Below, in pieces: positions 17,045-25,374 of a stretch of 64,000 nucleotides of DNA (position 1 is the first letter of the stretch; each line of letters starts with the position of its first letter). A program made the translations under genes and the position numbers. Source of the stretch: Armatimonadetes bacterium DC (GTDB lineage Bacteria > Armatimonadota > Fimbriimonadia > Fimbriimonadales > GBS-DC). Under the pieces are notes generated by a model. That model saw only the letters and a list, made by a program, of their open reading frames with translations. It did not search any database and was not told the DNA's origin. The stretch lies in assembly GCA_001442985.1 (NCBI GenBank), contig LDYB01000016.1, forward strand, positions 186,001 to 250,000, in the 5' to 3' direction.

Positions 17045-18217
17045 GTGAACGAGCGCACACAGGGATACTGGCTCTCCACCGACTCGTGGGATTTGTATCG
17101 GCGGGCAGAAAAAGACCGCCTGCGCCATAACGAGAAGGTCAAGGAGGTCATCAAAGAGAACCTCGGCGAAATTATCAGCCAGCAGGACATCATCACCGCC
17201 GAGGACGGCAAGATTATCAAAATCCCCATTCGTGGGCTGGAACTGCCCCACATCCGCTATGACCCGCACGGCAAAAAGGGCGTCGGACAGGGCGACGGCA
17301 ACAGTAAGCCGGGCGATGTGATTGGGCGCTCCGGGCAGCAGGGTCAGGGCGCAGGCAAACAGGCGGGCACGGAACCCGGCGCAGACTTCTACGAGGCGGA
17401 ATTCACCATCGAAGAGCTGGTGCAGATGGTGTTTGAAGACCTGCACCTGCCCAACCTGCGTGAGAAGGGCACAAAAGACATTCTCGCCGACCAGGTGCGG
17501 TTCGACACCATTTCGCGGCGTGGCGCCCAGTCGAATCTGGACAAGAAGCGCACGCTGATTGCCGCGTGGAAACGCAACGCCGCCGAAGGCAAGCCCGGCT
17601 GGGAAATTCGCGAGGAAGACAAGCGCTTCAAAAGCTGGGAGATTGTGCCCGAAAAACAGCGCAACGCCGTCGTGATTGCGATGCGCGATGTGTCGGGCAG
17701 TATGGGCGAGTTTGAGGCGTATATCGCCCGCAGCTTCTACTACTGGATGGTGCGGTTCCTGCGCACCAAATACACCGCCACCGAGATTGTGTTCATCACC
17801 TGCCACACAGAGGCGAAAGAGGTGGACGAGACCACCTTCTTCGCGGCGGGCGATTCGGGCGGCACGCGCCTCTCGGCTGCCTACAAACTCGCGCTGGAGA
17901 TTATCGAGAAACGCTATAACCCGCGCGAGTGGAACATCTACCCCTTTATGTTCTCGGACGGCTACAACTGGGGCGACCACGAGGTGGTGGAGTATATGCG
18001 CCGCCTGGTGGAATACTCCAACCTGATTGGCTACGGCGAGATTGCCAACGACCTGTGGGGCAGTTCGGGTGGACTGGCGCCCCTGGGGCAAGCCATCACC
18101 GAAGCGTTCGCCGACGACCCGCGCGTGGTGGTGGTCAAAATCACCTCCAAAGAAGATGTGTGGCCCGCGCTGAAGCGGTTCTTCAGCAAGCACCCCGAGG
18201 TCGCCGCGATGGGCTAA
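17045..18217 (+). CDS. yhbH: DUF444 / YhbH family VWA-type protein
   Basis: 390 residues, the usual family length. A charged N-terminus precedes a glycine-rich linker, then a von Willebrand A-like domain with the MIDAS-type RDVSGSMG near residue 214 and FSDGYNWGDHEVVEYM later. In other bacteria the family is co-expressed with the PrkA kinase and SpoVR in stationary phase or sporulation. Neither partner is in this window. The start is GTG, preceded by GGGGGA. The 3' end overlaps the convergent oxidoreductase gene by four bases. The symbol reflects family membership only. Confidence 0.88.
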   Translation: MNERTQGYWLSTDSWDLYRRAEKDRLRHNEKVKEVIKENLGEIISQQDIITAEDGKIIKIPIRGLELPHIRYDPHGKKGVGQGDGNSKPGDVIGRSGQQGQGAGKQAGTEPGADFYEAEFTIEELVQMVFEDLHLPNLREKGTKDILADQVRFDTISRRGAQSNLDKKRTLIAAWKRNAAEGKPGWEIREEDKRFKSWEIVPEKQRNAVVIAMRDVSGSMGEFEAYIARSFYYWMVRFLRTKYTATEIVFITCHTEAKEVDETTFFAAGDSGGTRLSAAYKLALEIIEKRYNPREWNIYPFMFSDGYNWGDHEVVEYMRRLVEYSNLIGYGEIANDLWGSSGGLAPLGQAITEAFADDPRVVVVKITSKEDVWPALKRFFSKHPEVAAMG

Positions 18218-20268
18218 GCATGCCCGACGGCGCTTTCAGGAACCACCGCGCCCGCCTCAATCCGCTCCAGCAGAATCTCGGCGATATCTTTAACGGGCAC
18301 GCGGTCGTCCTTCTGCTTCACGCTGTCCGAGACCATAATCATGCAGAAGGGGCAGCCGACGGCGACGGTGCGTGCGCCCGTCTTGAGCAGTTCTTCCGCG
18401 CGGATTAGCCCGGGGCGCTCGTGGGGCAGTTCGTCCATCCACATGCGTCCGCCGCCTGCGCCACAGCAGAAGGTGCGGTCGGCGTGGCGTTCGGGTTCAC
18501 GCAGCTCCGCGCCCGTTTCCTGAAGCACGGTGCGCGGCGCGTCGGCAATTCGGTTCACCCGCGCCAGATAGCACGGGTCATGAAACACGACGGCGCCGTT
18601 GCCCATCGGCGCAGGGCGCGGCAAACGCCCCTGTTGAATCAGCTCCGCCAACAGTTGCGAGTGATGCACCACCTCATAGTGCGCCCCAAACGCCTTGTAT
18701 TCATTTTTGAGCGTATGCAGGCAGTGGGGGCACATCGTCACGATTCGGCGGGGCTTATATTTCTCCAGCGTCTGCACATTCTGTTGCGCCAGCTCCTGAA
18801 ACAGCAGGTCTTCGCCCAGTCGGCGCGGGGTGTCGCCTGTGCAGCGCTCTTCGGGACCCAGCACGGCGAAGTTGACCCCCGCCCGCTGGAGCAGTTTCAC
18901 AATCGCGCGCGCAACCTGCTGACCGCGTGAGTCATATGCGCCCGCACACCCCACCCAGAACAGCACTTCAAAATCGGGGTTTTCCCGTGCAGTGGGCACA
19001 TTCAGTCCCTCCGCCCACTTCATGCGCTCCGAGAGTGGTAGTCCCCACGGGTTGGATTGGGTCATCAGGCGCTGGAGGGTGCTGGCAGGCGTGCCGCGCA
19101 GGTTGCCCTCCGCCACCCGATAGCGCCGCATCTCCATAATCAGCGTTGGGTGTTCAATCAGCACGGGGCACTCGTTGTTGCACGCGCCGCAGGTGGTGCA
19201 GGCGAACAGCTCTTCGTCGCTAATCACCTGCGTGAGGTCGTCGCCTTTGCCGTTCGCCATCGCGTCGCGGAGCTTTTCCACGATGCGCTTCGGGTTCAGC
19301 GGTTTGCCCGTCGCATTCGCGGGGCACACGCGCTCGCAGCGCCCGCACCCCATGCAGGCATCGAGGCTCATCAAATGCCAGCGCGAAAACTCCTGAATGG
19401 AGTTGACCCCCATCTTGCCCGTCTGCTCGATGCGCTCGATGCTCTCGATGCTGGGCACATTCGGCAGGTAGTTCGGCTTGTAAAACGCCACAATGGGCGC
19501 AAGGAACCAGTGGCGCACGCGCGTGAACGGCAGTATCGCGAACCACGAGGCGACGGAAAGCGCGTGGAACCACCACCACACCCGATACGCGCCGACATTG
19601 ATGTTCTCAAACATGGGCGCCAGCGTGTAGCCTACAAACGACCACACCTGCGCATACTGGGGACGCGGCGGGTTCATATATTCTGGGTTGCGCTCCAGTG
19701 CGATTCGCGCCGCCTCCAGCGCGTAGCCGTTCAAACAGATAAGCAACAGCAGCCACACCGCCACCCCATCGATACGCTCCAGACTCACCGACTTCGGCTT
19801 CTGCACATGGCGCCGATAGAGCGCCAGCAGGCAGCCGAAAATCACGCCCAGCCCGAACAAATCCAGCGTCAGCTCGTACAGAATATAATACAGCCCTTTG
19901 TGGAACCAGATGCCTTCTTGCAGAAAAATCCCCGTGCCGATTTCCGTCCACTCGGCAATCGCCAGCAAAGTTGTGCCAATAAAGAGCATCACAAAGCCCG
20001 CATACAGGGGCAGATGAAAGACCGCGCCGAAGCGATGACGCGGCACTTTCTTCTGCCCCAGCGCGTAGCCCAACATGTTCGCAAGACGCACTTTGAGGGG
20101 CAACGGCTCCGCATCCGGCTGACCCTGACGCCATAACTGCAGGCGTTTCCAGTACCAGACGACCCCAACGCCCAGCGAGCCGAAGATAATCGCGTAAAAC
20201 ACAACCTTCAATAGCGGCGAGACACCGATGTAGGTGTGGCGCGTGATCAAATCCCAGTTCCATTCCAT
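18214..20268 (-). CDS. Membrane-bound heterodisulfide-reductase-like Fe-S oxidoreductase (HdrE/HdrD-type fusion)
   Basis: 684 residues. The N-terminal third is a NarI-like membrane cytochrome b domain of about six helices with several His. Two 4Fe-4S motifs follow, CMGCGRCERVCP (near 304) and CTTCGACNNECP (near 354), then two CCG domains (WVGCAGAYDSRG and FHDPCYLARVN...FCCGAGGGRMW). Such proteins pass electrons between a quinone pool and a soluble carrier such as ETF. The partner is not in the window. GAGGTG lies six bases before the ATG at 20268; a GTG at 20277 is the alternative start. Confidence 0.85.
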   Translation of the reverse strand: MEWNWDLITRHTYIGVSPLLKVVFYAIIFGSLGVGVVWYWKRLQLWRQGQPDAEPLPLKVRLANMLGYALGQKKVPRHRFGAVFHLPLYAGFVMLFIGTTLLAIAEWTEIGTGIFLQEGIWFHKGLYYILYELTLDLFGLGVIFGCLLALYRRHVQKPKSVSLERIDGVAVWLLLLICLNGYALEAARIALERNPEYMNPPRPQYAQVWSFVGYTLAPMFENINVGAYRVWWWFHALSVASWFAILPFTRVRHWFLAPIVAFYKPNYLPNVPSIESIERIEQTGKMGVNSIQEFSRWHLMSLDACMGCGRCERVCPANATGKPLNPKRIVEKLRDAMANGKGDDLTQVISDEELFACTTCGACNNECPVLIEHPTLIMEMRRYRVAEGNLRGTPASTLQRLMTQSNPWGLPLSERMKWAEGLNVPTARENPDFEVLFWVGCAGAYDSRGQQVARAIVKLLQRAGVNFAVLGPEERCTGDTPRRLGEDLLFQELAQQNVQTLEKYKPRRIVTMCPHCLHTLKNEYKAFGAHYEVVHHSQLLAELIQQGRLPRPAPMGNGAVVFHDPCYLARVNRIADAPRTVLQETGAELREPERHADRTFCCGAGGGRMWMDELPHERPGLIRAEELLKTGARTVAVGCPFCMIMVSDSVKQKDDRVPVKDIAEILLERIEAGAVVPESAVGHA

Positions 20269-20355
20269 CGCTGACACCTCGTTGTTGCACAGTGCATTCC
20301 TTCGAACACTGAGTCAAATGATACCTGCTCGTGCCGAAAATTCCTGCCAGCATGG

Positions 20356-20361
20356 TACACT
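20356..20361 (+). promoter_or_regulatory. -10 element of the FGE-fold gene
   Basis: TACACT preceded by GG, six bases before the ATG, which implies a leaderless message. Confidence 0.5.
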
Positions 20362-20367
20362 TTTACC

Positions 20368-21186
20368 ATGCACAGGATGCGACGCTGGTGGATGGTCTCT
20401 GTAAGCGCACTCACCTTGAGCCTGCTGGCGGCAGGCACGACTCCTAAAAACTTCACCGAGCGAATCCCGGGCACTACCGTGCAGTTTGAGATGATTTATA
20501 TCCCTCCCGGCAAGATAGAACTGCCCGACCCCGAAGACCCCTCGAAGACGCGCGTCGTTGAAATCAGGGGCTTCTGGATTGGCAAAACGGAGGTGACCTG
20601 GGACGAGTACGGAACCTACGCCTTCAATCGGGATATTGCGGAGCAGGAGAAGGAACGCGGCGCGGATGCGATTGCCAAACCGAGCAAACCTTACGGCGCA
20701 ATTGACCGGGGCTTTGGCTACGAGGGCAACCCGGCAATCGGCATGACCTTCCCTGCGGCGCAACGCTATTGCGAGTGGCTCAGCCGCATGACGGGCAAAA
20801 AGTATCGCCTGCCCACCGAAGCGGAGTGGGAATACGCCTGCCGCGCGGGCGTGCTGAAACGCGAGCCGCTCCCACCTGACCAGCTGGATAAGATGGCATG
20901 GTACGCGGGCAACTCGCAGGATAAACCCCACAAAGTCGCCCAGAAGCAGCCGAATGCATGGGGGCTGTACGACACACTCGGCAATGTGAAAGAGTGGTGC
21001 GTCTCGCTGGAGGGTAAGCCTGTGGCGTGCGGCGGCTCTTATAAAGACCCCGCAGAAGAGGTCCACCCTGGCGCACGCTCGGTGCAAACCCCTGAGTGGA
21101 ACATGACCGACCCCCAGTATCCCAAGAGCCGCTGGTGGCTCTCGGATGCGCCGTTTGTGGGATTCCGCGTGGTGTGTGAGGAATAA
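20368..21186 (+). CDS. Secreted formylglycine-generating-enzyme-fold (SUMF1) protein
   Basis: 272 residues with an N-terminal signal peptide (RRWWMVSVSALTLSLLAAG). The FGE-sulfatase fold is marked by MIYIPPGKIELPD, GKTEVTWDEYGTY, PAIGMTFPAAQRYCEWLSR, YRLPTEAEWEYACRAG, WGLYDTLGNVKEWC and a final GFRVVCEE. True FGEs oxidise a sulfatase cysteine to formylglycine. Many secreted relatives only share the fold, and the catalytic cysteine pair is not evident to me here. No sulfatase is nearby, although the DUF1501 protein upstream is distantly sulfatase-like. Confidence 0.82.
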   Translation: MHRMRRWWMVSVSALTLSLLAAGTTPKNFTERIPGTTVQFEMIYIPPGKIELPDPEDPSKTRVVEIRGFWIGKTEVTWDEYGTYAFNRDIAEQEKERGADAIAKPSKPYGAIDRGFGYEGNPAIGMTFPAAQRYCEWLSRMTGKKYRLPTEAEWEYACRAGVLKREPLPPDQLDKMAWYAGNSQDKPHKVAQKQPNAWGLYDTLGNVKEWCVSLEGKPVACGGSYKDPAEEVHPGARSVQTPEWNMTDPQYPKSRWWLSDAPFVGFRVVCEE

Positions 21187-21228
21187 TCTGCAGGAATTGG
21201 ATTGTTTCTGCCAGAATCTCAATAGCGT

Positions 21229-22875
21229 ATGCGAGGGATCGCGCTCGTGGTCTGGCTGTGGGGGTTGCTCTGCCTCTTCAGTCAGCCAGCGGGAGAGGGT
21301 TTGAAGGAGGCGCGTCTGCAGGTGCGCGGCGAGGTGTTGACGCTCACGCCACCCCCCCTGTGGGACGGGCGCGAACTCTGGCTGCCTGTGAAGCACCTTG
21401 AGGCGCTGGGAATCGTGGTGGAGCGCGAGGGAGAGCGCCTGCGACTGCCCCAGCTGCCTGCCGATTCGCCCAGCGCGACGCTCCTGCTATCCATGAAGCA
21501 ACCCGCCCCAAACGCGCCCCCTGAGCTGTGTGTGCCTGTGCGCGACCTTGTGCGCCGCGTGGGCGGCTATACCCGCTGGGACGAAGCGACCCGGACGCTC
21601 ACGGTGCTGGCGCATCTCAAATCGGCACGCCTGCAGGAAAACCAGCCAACTCTGACGCTCCAGACCAGCTTCACCGTGAAGTGGCGCGTGTTCACGCTCC
21701 AGGACCCACCCCGCCTCGTGATAGACCTGCAGGGGTGCGCTTTGCCTGAACAACCCCCACAACTGGAAGGGAGCCATCCTGAAGTCAAAACCGCGCGAAT
21801 CGCCCAGTTTGACCCACAGACCGTGCGACTGGTGCTGGAGACGAACACCCTTCGTGAGCGCAATGCGGAAGGAGTGGACTCGCAGTGGGAGATTGCGCTC
21901 GTGGAATCCAGCCCATCGCCCCAGCCCGTGGCGCAGGAGGCTCCTGCCGAGTCGCCTGTGCCCGCAACGCCAACACCTACTTTTCAGTTGCCTCCGCTGG
22001 AGCGCACGCCTGACGGCGTGAGCCTGCGGCTGCCTGTGCCCCCCAACACTCGCCCCCGCATGCTGTTTCTGGAAGACCCGCTCCGTATTGTGCTGGAGGT
22101 GCCGGGCATTCTGCAAGAGACCCTGCAGCAACAGTTTGACGAGGAGGGGCTGTTTGTCAGAGCCATTCGCGCGATTCCTGCCGAAAACGGGCTGGTGCGC
22201 CTCGTGCTGGAGCTGAGCCGCGCCGTAAGCGCGAACCTGATGCCCGGAAGGGAGAGCCTCGCGCTGAACCTGAGGCTCCCCCGCAACGCGGGCGGCGCGC
22301 TCCGGCAAAAAATCATCGTGATAGACCCCGGACACGGCGGCAACCAGACGGGCGCCCGCTGGGTGGAAGGCAAGCGCGTCATCAACGAGAAGGAGATTAC
22401 GCTGGCAATTGCCCTCAAGGTCGCCGAAAAACTCACACGCGAGGGCGCCAGCGTGATCCTGACTCGCGCCGAAGATAATACCGTCGGACTCTACGAGCGC
22501 ACCGCATTAGCGAATCAGGCGTCGGCACACTTTTTCGTGAGCATCCACTGTGATTCCAACTCGCGCCCCAACTCGGTGTCGGGCACCACGATTTACTATC
22601 ACAAAGACAACGCCGATAGCCGTGCGCTGGGGCAAGCCATCCTGAACGAAATGGTCAAGGTGAGTGGCTTGCCGTCGCGGGGTGTGCGCTCCGACAGCAT
22701 GCTCTATCAGTCGGGGCTGGCGGTGTTGCGCACCAGCCAGATGCCTGCCGTGCTGATTGAGGTGGGCTACCTCAATCATGCCACCGACCGCGCCAAACTG
22801 ATAGACCCGAAGTTTCAGGAGCGGATTGCCGAGGCGATTGTGCGCGGCTTGAAAAAGTATGTGGAGGGGCGATAA
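21229..22875 (+). CDS. N-acetylmuramoyl-L-alanine amidase with AMIN domains
   Basis: Exported peptidoglycan hydrolase of 548 residues. A signal peptide is followed by a copper-amine-oxidase-N-like segment (VRGEVLTLTPPPLWDGRELW), two AMIN domains with a proline-rich linker between (about 130-345), and an Amidase_3 domain. The zinc and catalytic residues are visible: DPGHGG (His near 365), INEKE (Glu near 387), SIHCDS (His near 438) and VLIEVGYLN (Glu near 508). It cleaves the amide between MurNAc and the stem peptide. The 3' end is five bases from the convergent pgl stop. Confidence 0.92.
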   Translation: MRGIALVVWLWGLLCLFSQPAGEGLKEARLQVRGEVLTLTPPPLWDGRELWLPVKHLEALGIVVEREGERLRLPQLPADSPSATLLLSMKQPAPNAPPELCVPVRDLVRRVGGYTRWDEATRTLTVLAHLKSARLQENQPTLTLQTSFTVKWRVFTLQDPPRLVIDLQGCALPEQPPQLEGSHPEVKTARIAQFDPQTVRLVLETNTLRERNAEGVDSQWEIALVESSPSPQPVAQEAPAESPVPATPTPTFQLPPLERTPDGVSLRLPVPPNTRPRMLFLEDPLRIVLEVPGILQETLQQQFDEEGLFVRAIRAIPAENGLVRLVLELSRAVSANLMPGRESLALNLRLPRNAGGALRQKIIVIDPGHGGNQTGARWVEGKRVINEKEITLAIALKVAEKLTREGASVILTRAEDNTVGLYERTALANQASAHFFVSIHCDSNSRPNSVSGTTIYYHKDNADSRALGQAILNEMVKVSGLPSRGVRSDSMLYQSGLAVLRTSQMPAVLIEVGYLNHATDRAKLIDPKFQERIAEAIVRGLKKYVEGR

Positions 22876-22880
22876 CCCGC

Positions 22881-23570
22881 TCAGCGAATCACCCACCAGC
22901 GCAGTTCGCCCACAGGCTGAATACGGCTCGCAGGCAACGCAGGGTCGCCCTGCCACACGCGCTCCAGCACGGGGCGCTTGGACTCGCCCGCGACGAGAAA
23001 CCAGACCCGCTGGCTCGCGTTCAACACGGGGAAGGTGAGTGTAAGCCGTATCCGTGGCTCAGTGGGTGCATGCCCCACCGCAACCCATCGCTTCGTCTCG
23101 TGAAGCGCGCTATTGCCCGGGAACAGCGACGCCGTGTGCCCATCTTCGCCCAGCCCCAGTAAGGTGAGGTCAAACGCGGGCAGGGCGTCGCCCCAAATCT
23201 GGCGCAGTTCCGCCTCATAGCGCTGGGCGCACGCCTCTGGCTCGGCGCAATCGGTGGGCATAGGGTGCCAGTTTTCGCGGGGAACCGCGCCGTGCGCCAG
23301 CCACGCCTCATACGCCATTCGGAAGTTAGAGCGCGAGTCGGTGGGAGGCACATAGCGCTCATCGCCCCACCAGAGATGTACGCGCTCCCATGCGACCGCT
23401 TTCTGCATCTCTGGGGTAGCGAGATGGGCGTACAGCGCGCGCGGCGTCGTGCCTCCCGAAAGCACGAGGTGAAACCGCTCCTGACTCGCCAGCGCCTGCC
23501 GAATGGTGCTGGCCAGCGCGCGTGCGACATGCTCATGCCAGTCCGCCGAGGCTAACTCCACAATCTGCAT
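22881..23570 (-). CDS. pgl: 6-phosphogluconolactonase
   Basis: Hydrolyses 6-phosphogluconolactone in the oxidative pentose phosphate pathway. At 229 residues it matches the DevB/SOL family. Motifs are LVLSGGTTPRALYAHLA, WERVHLWWGDERYVP, the LLGLGEDGHTASLFPG signature and RIRLTLTFPVLN. Neither zwf nor gnd is beside it, so it stands alone. The ATG start fits the family N-terminus. Confidence 0.93.
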   Translation of the reverse strand: MQIVELASADWHEHVARALASTIRQALASQERFHLVLSGGTTPRALYAHLATPEMQKAVAWERVHLWWGDERYVPPTDSRSNFRMAYEAWLAHGAVPRENWHPMPTDCAEPEACAQRYEAELRQIWGDALPAFDLTLLGLGEDGHTASLFPGNSALHETKRWVAVGHAPTEPRIRLTLTFPVLNASQRVWFLVAGESKRPVLERVWQGDPALPASRIQPVGELRWWVIR

Positions 23571-23617
23571 CGGCTAAAAGGGTACCTGAAAGTGCGCTAC
23601 CCTCTAAGAGACTATTA

Positions 23618-23870
23618 GACGGGTGAACCTGCTCTGTCGCAAAGATGCCCGATGGAACCCACGATGTCCCCGAAAGAGCGACGGCTAAAGCCGTTCCTGC
23701 TAAACAAAGCCAGCCTCCGCTGGCTATAGCCCCCTGTTTACGGGGGTTGGGAAGCTGAGCCGACGCAGGTCGGCTTCGTCTCATAGGAACGGCTTCAGCC
23801 GTCTGGATTCAGCGCGGTGCAATTCTGTTGCTTACTCACTTTCCGAGACAGCCTCTCACGGCGACTTCCT
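23618..23870 (+). repeat. Family 1 palindromic repeat, copy B, with left and right extensions
   Basis: The core lies at 23680-23803, from GACGGCTAAAGCCGTTCC to GGAACGGCTTCAGCCGTC. A 28-base hairpin insertion (CCCCCTGTTTACGGGGG) sits in the middle. The left extension (23618-23679) is shared with copy E and carries CTGCTCTGTCGCAAAGATG. The right extension (to about 23870) is shared with copy D and ends AGACAGCCTCT. It fills the gap between pgl and a broken vapC. Confidence 0.85.
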
Positions 23871-23880
23871 CAGCATCAAC

Positions 23881-23979
23881 TCACGCGAAAAACGCCTTCA
23901 CCTCTTCTGCCCTTGCCTGATTGAGCAGAATTTCCAGAAACAGATTCGTGTCTGCAAAATACTTCAGCTGCTTTCCCAT
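23881..23979 (-). pseudogene. Truncated PIN-domain (VapC-like) toxin
   Basis: An ATG overlapping the end of the antitoxin gene by 16 bases opens a 32-codon frame. It contains FADTNLFLEILLNQARAEEV, the first strand and helix of a PIN ribonuclease domain with its first catalytic Asp. The frame then stops at TGA, whereas a PIN toxin needs about 130 residues. What follows is the right extension of repeat copy B. The toxin is therefore broken and should have no nuclease activity. Confidence 0.7.
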
Positions 23980-24173
23980 TCCTTCAGAATCTCGTGTTGG
24001 AGTTGCACGGAGGTATACTGCTCACGGAGCGATTCCAGAGCGCCCTGCCACTCAAAGCGCATCGCGCCCTGTCGAGGGCGATTATATTTTGCATAGAGGT
24101 ATTCTACAAACTCCTCGACCATACGCCGCGCCTCCGGGGGAAGTCGGCGCACCTTCTGTTCGAGCGGAAGCAT
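23964..24173 (-). CDS. Antitoxin of a VapBC-like pair (DUF2281-type)
   Basis: 69 residues: LPLEQKVRRLPPEARRMVEE, then FVEYLYAKYNRPRQ, then a charged C-terminal helix likely to wrap the toxin. This matches small DUF2281-type antitoxins that precede PIN toxins. GAGA lies a few bases before the ATG and a TACACT box at 24192-24197. A longer in-frame version starting at 24323 would run over the divergent mrp promoter and is rejected. Its toxin is truncated, so it is probably a relic. Confidence 0.7.
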   Translation of the reverse strand: MLPLEQKVRRLPPEARRMVEEFVEYLYAKYNRPRQGAMRFEWQGALESLREQYTSVQLQHEILKEWESS

Positions 24174-24277
24174 TTTTATCTCACCGTGTATAGTGTACCT
24201 CACTCTATCGACTCTCAACGAAACAACACGCCGCGCGTCCACCCCTACAGCCCAGCATCTCCCCCACTCCGAAAAGG

Positions 24278-24283
24278 TATAAT
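24278..24283 (+). promoter_or_regulatory. -10 element of mrp
   Basis: TATAAT preceded by GG, 33 bases before the chosen ATG, with GAGGAGG in the leader. It faces the antitoxin promoter (24192-24197) in divergent orientation. Confidence 0.55.
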
Positions 24284-24316
24284 TTAGCCACGCTAATGAT
24301 TGAGGAGGAAATGCCC

Positions 24317-25372
24317 ATGCCATCCCTGACGCGCGAGCAAGTGTTAGACGCCCTGCGAGCGATTGTAGACCCCGACCTGCACCGCGACATCGTTTCGCTC
24401 GGCTTTGTCAAAGAAGTGGCAATCTGCGATGGGGCGGTCAAGGTGGTGATTGAACTCACCACGCCCGCATGCCCCGTCAAAGACCAGATGAAGATTCAGG
24501 CGGAGCAGATTCTCTCGTCGCTGCCGGGGGTGCAGAGTGTGAATGTGCAGATGACGGCGCAGGTGCGCTCCCGAACGATGGAGCCTCAGGACCTGTTGCC
24601 CGAAGTTAAGCACATTATCGCGATTGCCAGCGGGAAAGGGGGCGTGGGCAAATCCACCGTGGCGGTGAATCTGGCGCTCGCGCTTGCCGAAACAGGCGCC
24701 AAAGTGGGGCTGCTGGACGCCGATATCTACGGACCCAGCATCCCCAAGATGCTGGGTTGCCAGCACGAGAAGCCCCTGGTGGACGAACAGAAGCTGGTGC
24801 CCATTCGGCGCTACGGTATCTCGGTGATGTCGCTGGGGTTCCTGCTGGAGGAGGATCAGGCGGCGATGTGGCGCGGTCCGATTGTGGCGGGCACGGTGCG
24901 CCAGCTGTTTGCCGATGTACGCTGGGGCGCGCTGGATTACCTGCTGGTAGACCTGCCCCCCGGCACAGGCGACGCGCCGATGACCACCGCGCAGACTGTG
25001 CCCCTGACGGGCGTGGTGATTGTGATGACCCCACAGGAGGTCGCCGCCACGATTGCGGGCAAGTCGGTGGCGCTGTTCCGACGGCTGAATACCCCTGTGC
25101 TGGGGGCGGTGGAAAACATGGCGGAGTTTGTGTGTCCCCACTGCGGCGAGCGCACCGCCATCTTCCCTGGACCGGGCGCCCGCGTGTTTGCCGAGCGGCT
25201 GGGCGTGCCGTTTCTCGGCTCCGTGCCGTTAGACCCGCAGGTGAGCCGCTCCAGCGACGAGGGCAAGCCTGCGATTGTGAGCGCGCCGGGTTCAGCACAG
25301 GCGCAGGCGTTCCGCGAAATCGCAGGAAAACTCGCCGCGCAGGTGAGTATCATGAGTATGGGACGTGAGTGA
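24317..25372 (+). CDS. mrp: Mrp/NBP35-type ATP-binding Fe-S carrier
   Basis: P-loop NTPase that carries [4Fe-4S] clusters to apoproteins. The N-terminal MIP18-type domain (residues 1-80, DALRAIVDPDLHRDIVSLGF) precedes the deviant Walker A IASGKGGVGKSTVAVNLAL near 103, DADIYGPSIPKMLG, and the cluster cysteines in FVCPHCGERT near 272. At 351 residues it is full length. The ATG at 24317 sits eight bases from GAGGAGG; the ATGs at 24296 and 24311 are too far upstream or too close. The next gene is a cysteine desulfurase, so the pair is a small Fe-S assembly unit. Confidence 0.93.
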   Translation: MPSLTREQVLDALRAIVDPDLHRDIVSLGFVKEVAICDGAVKVVIELTTPACPVKDQMKIQAEQILSSLPGVQSVNVQMTAQVRSRTMEPQDLLPEVKHIIAIASGKGGVGKSTVAVNLALALAETGAKVGLLDADIYGPSIPKMLGCQHEKPLVDEQKLVPIRRYGISVMSLGFLLEEDQAAMWRGPIVAGTVRQLFADVRWGALDYLLVDLPPGTGDAPMTTAQTVPLTGVVIVMTPQEVAATIAGKSVALFRRLNTPVLGAVENMAEFVCPHCGERTAIFPGPGARVFAERLGVPFLGSVPLDPQVSRSSDEGKPAIVSAPGSAQAQAFREIAGKLAAQVSIMSMGRE

Positions 25373-25374
25373 GC

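Noticed and set aside
20368-21186. An active sulfatase-maturing formylglycine-generating enzyme
   Set aside because: The fold is clear, but I could not see the catalytic cysteine pair in its usual place and no sulfatase is adjacent, so only fold membership is claimed.
23680-23803. The palindromic repeats as a CRISPR array
   Set aside because: Copies are far apart and not regularly spaced, there are no spacers, and no cas genes are present.
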